This document shows positions 62,520 to 64,000 of a DNA stretch of 64,000 bases, piece by piece. Both the position numbers and the translations under genes were made by a program. The stretch lies in contig NZ_CP060131.1 of assembly GCF_014235185.1 (NCBI RefSeq), positions 2,053,501 to 2,117,500 of the forward strand. The letters are read 5' to 3'. Source of the DNA: Pseudonocardia petroleophila (GTDB lineage Bacteria > Actinomycetota > Actinomycetes > Mycobacteriales > Pseudonocardiaceae). Positions within the stretch are counted from its first letter, which is position 1. Every line of letters begins with the position of its first letter. The notes beneath the pieces are model-generated. The model did no database searches, was not told the origin of the DNA, and saw only the letters and a program-made list of their open reading frames with translations.

Positions 62520-62995
62520 GAGCGGTCCTCCGGTCGGACCCAGGTGCCCGTCTTGCCGCCGTCCTTGCGCTCGACGCGGACGTGGTCGAGCACCGCGGCC
62601 GGGTCGACGGCCTTGACCATGTCGTGCAGCGCCAGCCCGGCCACGGCGACGGCCGTCAGCGCCTCCATCTCGACGCCCGTGCGGTCGGTGGTGCGCACGG
62701 TGGCGCGGATGCCGACCTCGGCACCGTCGGGCGTGAGGTCGACGACGACGCCGCTCAGCGCGATCGGGTGGCACAGCGGCACGAGGTCCGGCGTGCGCTT
62801 GGCGCCCATGATCCCGGCGATGCGGGCGGTCGCCAGCGCGTCGCCCTTGGGCAGCCCGTCGCGGCGCAGCAGGTCGACCACCTCCGCGGTGGTGCGCAGC
62901 ACCCCCGTCGCCACCGCGGTCCGCGCCGTCGCCACCTTGTCGGTGACGTCGACCATCCGGGCCGCGCCGGCCTCGTCCACGTGCGTCAGCTCCAC
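62516..62995 (-). CDS. moaC: Cyclic pyranopterin monophosphate synthase
   Basis: A 159-residue Moa[54 protein letters not shown] and the active-site [10 protein letters not shown]. It acts after MoaA (not in the window) in molybdenum cofactor synthesis. GTG start at VELTHVDE. First gene of moaC-moaB-moaE, all coupled by 4-base overlaps. Divergent from the second rpf gene. Confidence 0.95.
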   Translation of the reverse strand: MELTHVDEAGAARMVDVTDKVATARTAVATGVLRTTAEVVDLLRRDGLPKGDALATARIAGIMGAKRTPDLVPLCHPIALSGVVVDLTPDGAEVGIRATVRTTDRTGVEMEALTAVAVAGLALHDMVKAVDPAAVLDHVRVERKDGGKTGTWVRPEDRS

Positions 62996-63056
62996 GACGC
63001 AGACCCTACGGCGCCGCCTCCGCGACGTGTCGGCCGCCACGGAACCGCCGACCCAC

Positions 63057-63070
63057 GTGATGTGCATCAC
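63057..63070. promoter_or_regulatory. CRP/GlxR-like site between moaC and second rpf
   Basis: GTGATGTGCATCAC followed by A, fitting GTGA-N6-TCAC(A). Six-base arms GTGATG/CATCAC are perfect. It lies about 160 bases before the predicted rpf start and about 60 bases before the moaC start, so it could serve either gene. Confidence 0.5.
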
Positions 63071-63227
63071 ATCGGCGCAACCCTTTCCGGTGACGCACGT
63101 CGTGACTGGCGGTCGCGGTGACCTGCGCAGACGTCACCCCATCGGGTGGGCCCTGTCCAGGTTGGACGGCGAGTCGCGCGGACACGCCGTCTTGGAGTCC
63201 GCCCCAGCCGCACGTAGCGTCGCCGAC

Positions 63228-63256
63228 GGCCGCCCGGACCCCCGATCCGGACGGCC
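63228..63256 (+). promoter_or_regulatory. 5'-end hairpin of second rpf leader
   Basis: GGCCG, C, CCGGA, 7-base loop, TCCGG, A, CGGCC: 5 bp, one mismatch, 5 bp. It starts 6 bases after the CGTAGCGTCG element; in the first rpf leader the distance is 5 bases, with the same two-part stem design. Confidence 0.5.
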
Positions 63257-63275
63257 CCCGGTGTCGCAGCGCTCC

Positions 63276-63328
63276 CCTGTCCGGCGACCCGGAGACCCGA
63301 CCTCCTCACGGATTCCGCGTGGGACAGG
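63276..63328 (+). promoter_or_regulatory. CCTGTCC/GGACAGG pairing in second rpf leader
   Basis: CCTGTCC (63276-63282) and its exact complement GGACAGG (63322-63328), 39 bases apart, the same core as the longer stem of the first rpf leader. It ends about 50 bases before the ATG. Confidence 0.4.
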
Positions 63329-63380
63329 AACGGACCGGCCGCTCCCCGCCCGCGTTCGTGCGCCGCGCCGGAGAAGTCCC

Positions 63381-63986
63381 ATGGCTCGATACCGCGGCCG
63401 TCACCGTGCCCCCGCGAGGTTCGACGGCGCCGGACGGGCGATCGCCCGCACCGCGCTCGCCGGAGCCGTCGCCGGCGTCCCGCTCGTGGTCGCGGCCCCC
63501 GCCGCGAGCGCCGCGCCGGACAGCGCCTGGGACCGCCTCGCCCAGTGCGAGAGCGGTGGCCGGTGGGACATCAACACCGGCAACGGCTACCACGGCGGCC
63601 TGCAGTTCTCCCCGACCACGTGGCGCGGGTTCGGCGGCGGCGAGTTCGCCCCGGTCGCCTACCAGGCCAGCCGCGCGGAGCAGATCGTCGTCGCGGAGCG
63701 GGTGCTCGCCGTCCAGGGCTGGAACGCCTGGCCGAGCTGCTCGCGCCAGACCGGCGTGCGCGGCGAGGCGCCCTCGCAGCGCTCCGCCCCGGCCGCCGAG
63801 CCGGAGCGGGTGCGCCTGAGCGCCCCCACCACCGACGGCGGCTACGTCGTGCAGCGCGGCGACACGCTCAGCCGCATCGCGAGCGCCCAGGGCGTGGCCG
63901 GCGGCTGGCAGGCCATCGTCGAGAAGAACCCGGGCCTCGCGGCGAACCCGAACATGATCCGCGAGGGTCAGCGCCTGTCGCTCTGA
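63381..63986 (+). CDS. Resuscitation-promoting factor with LysM domain (second copy)
   Basis: A 201-residue secreted Rpf. Signal peptide after a basic start (MARYRGRHRAPARF ... ARTALAGAVAGVPLVVAAPA), Rpf domain beginning [19 protein letters not shown] with catalytic Glu, [10 protein letters not shown] and the Cys pair, a linker with a small insertion (GGGEFAPVAYQASRA), and a C-terminal LysM (YVVQRGDTLSRIASAQG). Its Rpf domain is very close to the copy 2.3 kb upstream in the same orientation, a local duplication around moaCBE. ATG with GGAGAAG upstream. Confidence 0.95.
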   Translation: MARYRGRHRAPARFDGAGRAIARTALAGAVAGVPLVVAAPAASAAPDSAWDRLAQCESGGRWDINTGNGYHGGLQFSPTTWRGFGGGEFAPVAYQASRAEQIVVAERVLAVQGWNAWPSCSRQTGVRGEAPSQRSAPAAEPERVRLSAPTTDGGYVVQRGDTLSRIASAQGVAGGWQAIVEKNPGLAANPNMIREGQRLSL

Positions 63987-64000
63987 TCCGCGAACCGGGC

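Larger units (their letters stand above)
62996..63380. other. Intergenic region upstream of the second rpf gene
   Basis: About 385 bases without a gene. It contains the moaC promoter side, the GTGATG-TG-CATCAC palindrome, a GGTGAC-N10-GTCACC inverted repeat (63117-63138), a TTGGAG-N17-TAGCGT promoter candidate with the shared CGTAGCGTCG (63213-63222), a 5' hairpin and the CCTGTCC/GGACAGG pairing. The predicted leader is about 155 bases. No convincing ORF. Confidence 0.65.

Overview
The window is chromosomal DNA of a very GC-rich actinobacterium, most likely Pseudonocardia or a close relative in the Pseudonocardiaceae. This is inferred from almost exclusive G/C at third codon positions, many GTG starts, dense 4-nt ATGA/GTGA gene overlaps, mycofactocin-coupled dehydrogenases, two resuscitation-promoting factors, a glutamine-dependent NAD synthase and an actinobacterial paaABCDE cluster. 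No rRNA, tRNA, CRISPR, prophage or insertion sequence was seen.

Layout. 0-3.4 kb: start of serA, a small ORF, and a coupled flavin electron-transfer operon (ferric-reductase-like membrane protein, secreted FMN-binding protein, ApbE flavin transferase). 3.4-10.9 kb: CtpE-like P-type ATPase, a Nudix/methyltransferase/Rieske/DUF2231-Rieske run under a PucR regulator, and a divergent alpha/beta hydrolase. 11-16 kb: three tandem mycofactocin-type SDRs followed by a MoxR ATPase and a VWA protein; the MoxR-VWA junction carries a textbook -1 frameshift signature. 16-25 kb: phenylacetate degradation (paaK, paaZ, paaG, TetR regulator, paaABCDE) with three matching TetR-type operators. 25-29 kb: an unusual cassette of HalD/BesD-like Fe(II)/2OG oxygenase, carnitine/choline acyltransferase and methyltransferase, the best candidate for an undescribed pathway. 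29-40 kb: GAF regulator with a flavin monooxygenase, a MoaD-like/BNR-repeat pair, DinB protein, nadE, a Baeyer-Villiger monooxygenase, an SDR and an MFS exporter.

40-44 kb: ectABC for ectoine synthesis, then ectD (ectoine hydroxylase), which is broken by one extra C in a C6 run. 46-49 kb: thiE divergent from a TPP-riboswitch-controlled thiO-thiS-thiG operon. 49-53 kb: a DHA2 exporter with two MarR regulators (one apparently translated from a leaderless mRNA under a near-consensus promoter), a gamma-carbonic anhydrase-like protein and a GerMN lipoprotein. 53-60.5 kb: a two-component system next to an iron alcohol dehydrogenase, then coxD/coxE/xdhC molybdoenzyme maturation genes. 60.5-64 kb: two rpf genes flanking a moaC-moaB-moaE molybdopterin operon. 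Both rpf leaders share a CRP-like palindrome, a common -10-region decamer, a 5' hairpin of the same architecture and a CCTGTCC/GGACAGG long-range pairing.

Recurring themes are aromatic and alcohol catabolism with redox cofactors (mycofactocin-type SDRs, flavoproteins, Rieske proteins), molybdenum-enzyme maturation (coxDE, xdhC, moaCBE, a MoaD-like protein) and osmoprotection. Genes are tightly packed. The only stretches over 300 bases without a gene are the two rpf upstream regions.
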